Positions 63,645 to 64,000 of a stretch of 64,000 bases of DNA are shown one piece after another (positions within the stretch are counted from its first letter, which is position 1; each line of letters opens with the position of its first letter). Source of the stretch: a bacterium EF100-94H03 bin56 (GTDB taxonomy: Bacteria > Pseudomonadota > Alphaproteobacteria > SP197); NCBI GenBank assembly GCA_002238685.1, contig MPMV01000012.1, positions 49,904 to 113,903 of the forward strand, given 5' to 3'. The notes beneath the pieces were generated by a model that had not been told where the DNA came from, did no database searches, and saw only the letters and a list, made by a program, of their open reading frames with translations. A program made the position numbers and the translations under genes.

Positions 63645-64000
63645 TAGTGTCGGGCAAAGCCTCCAGGCGCTATCGGGATCTGCGGTATCGGACCCGCTCG
63701 TCATGGTCCCGAGAGCGCCGTGCGGTGGCCAAGGTCGAGTGGCTGCCGGGACTGCGCGGCAGGAACGCCCGCTACGTGGTGACGAACGTCTCGAGGAGGA
63801 CGCTGCGCGCCCGGGAACTCTACGAGCAGCGGTACTGTGCCCGGGGCGCCATGGAGAACAGGATCAAGGATCAGCAGCTGTGGCTGTTCTCCGACCGCGC
63901 GTCGGCCCACATCATGCGGGCCAATCAGCTCCGCATGTACTTCTCGGCCTTCGCCGGCGCCATCGTGCGCCGGGTCGGTCTGCGCGGCACCGCCTGTGCC

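Larger units (their letters stand above)
61470..64000 (+). mobile_element. IS1380-family insertion sequence, interrupted and running off the window
   Basis: The transposase type identifies the family. The left end lies somewhere between the LysR stop (61399) and 61541; I could not define its inverted repeat. The element is broken by a frameshift and by a nested IS630-family element at 62439-63644, and its right end is beyond the window. Confidence 0.75.
61541..64000 (+). pseudogene. IS1380-family transposase, frameshifted and interrupted
   Basis: Three pieces. Frame 1 from 61541: MATHCTARQLEFEGLARRRI ... GYEDLNDHDRLL. Frame 2 from about 61815: DPALALACGIDD, NLDATDDPIHGHQEGRFFHG, and RGDSDFGKDEIMVWCE, up to 62438. 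Then from 63647: VSGKASRRYRDLRYRTRSSW, ending open at 64000 with NRIKDQQLWLFSDR. The catalytic Asp regions (LDATDD, RGDSDF) are kept. A frame change near 61810-61825 breaks the gene independently of the IS630 insertion. Confidence 0.85.

Noticed and set aside
1..64000. CRISPR array, tRNA or rRNA genes
   Set aside because: No regularly spaced repeats were seen and no tRNA T-arm pattern in a cloverleaf context; the one GGTTCGAT-like match lies in the IS110 transposase gene.

Overview
The window is high-GC DNA with alphaproteobacterial gene content. Indicators are an AapJQMP general amino-acid transporter, a dnaX-ybaB-recR block followed by def-fmt-truA, a short SRP RNA beside dnaX, MeaB, and the ATP-grasp/alpha-E/transglutaminase triplet. 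I would place it in a Rhodospirillales- or Rhizobiales-like lineage. No rRNA, tRNA or CRISPR array was seen.

1-17.7 kb is core chromosome. After an enoyl-CoA hydratase on the + strand, a long minus-strand run reads from high to low coordinates: dnaX, ybaB, recR, def, fmt, truA, engB, then aapJ-aapQ-aapM-aapP, argB, a HAD phosphatase and dapD. It covers replication and recombination, translation start, amino-acid uptake, and arginine/lysine synthesis. The SRP RNA lies upstream of dnaX, and nudC diverges from it. HEAT-repeat, Sel1-repeat, MeaB and cytochrome c genes follow.

18-44.5 kb is mixed. A glycosyltransferase, cupin and exported-protein trio ends beside a truncated phage-type integrase. 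Next is a visibly less GC-rich segment (about 21.3-29.1 kb) with a nitrilase-family hydrolase, an unusual ureohydrolase and a complete Dpp-type ABC transporter, which looks like a horizontally acquired uptake-and-hydrolysis unit. Host-like sequence resumes with a homocysteine methyltransferase homologue, periplasmic proteins, GrpB, a methyltransferase, a degenerate zeta-like toxin module, two transporters, the ATP-grasp/alpha-E/transglutaminase operon and an Ada-type repair gene that carries a scrap of a response regulator at its 3' end.

44.6-52.2 kb holds a creatinase-like M24 protein, a HyuA-type hydantoinase/oxoprolinase, an M19-like dipeptidase and a ruined double-domain peptide-ABC ATPase. 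The ATPase lost its first Walker A region and was split inside its signature motif by an IS110-family element. The long non-coding end of that IS has features expected of a bridge RNA.

52.2-61.4 kb is a minus-strand catabolic cluster: a CaiC-like CoA ligase, acyl-CoA dehydrogenase, crotonase, amidohydrolase, two SDRs, a GYD protein and an MttB-family methyltransferase without pyrrolysine, with a divergent LysR regulator. It is the best candidate for an undescribed pathway. Its logic suggests CoA-dependent breakdown of a carboxylated, possibly methylated-amine, compound, but the substrate is unknown.

61.5-64 kb is a frameshifted IS1380-family element interrupted by an intact IS630-family element.
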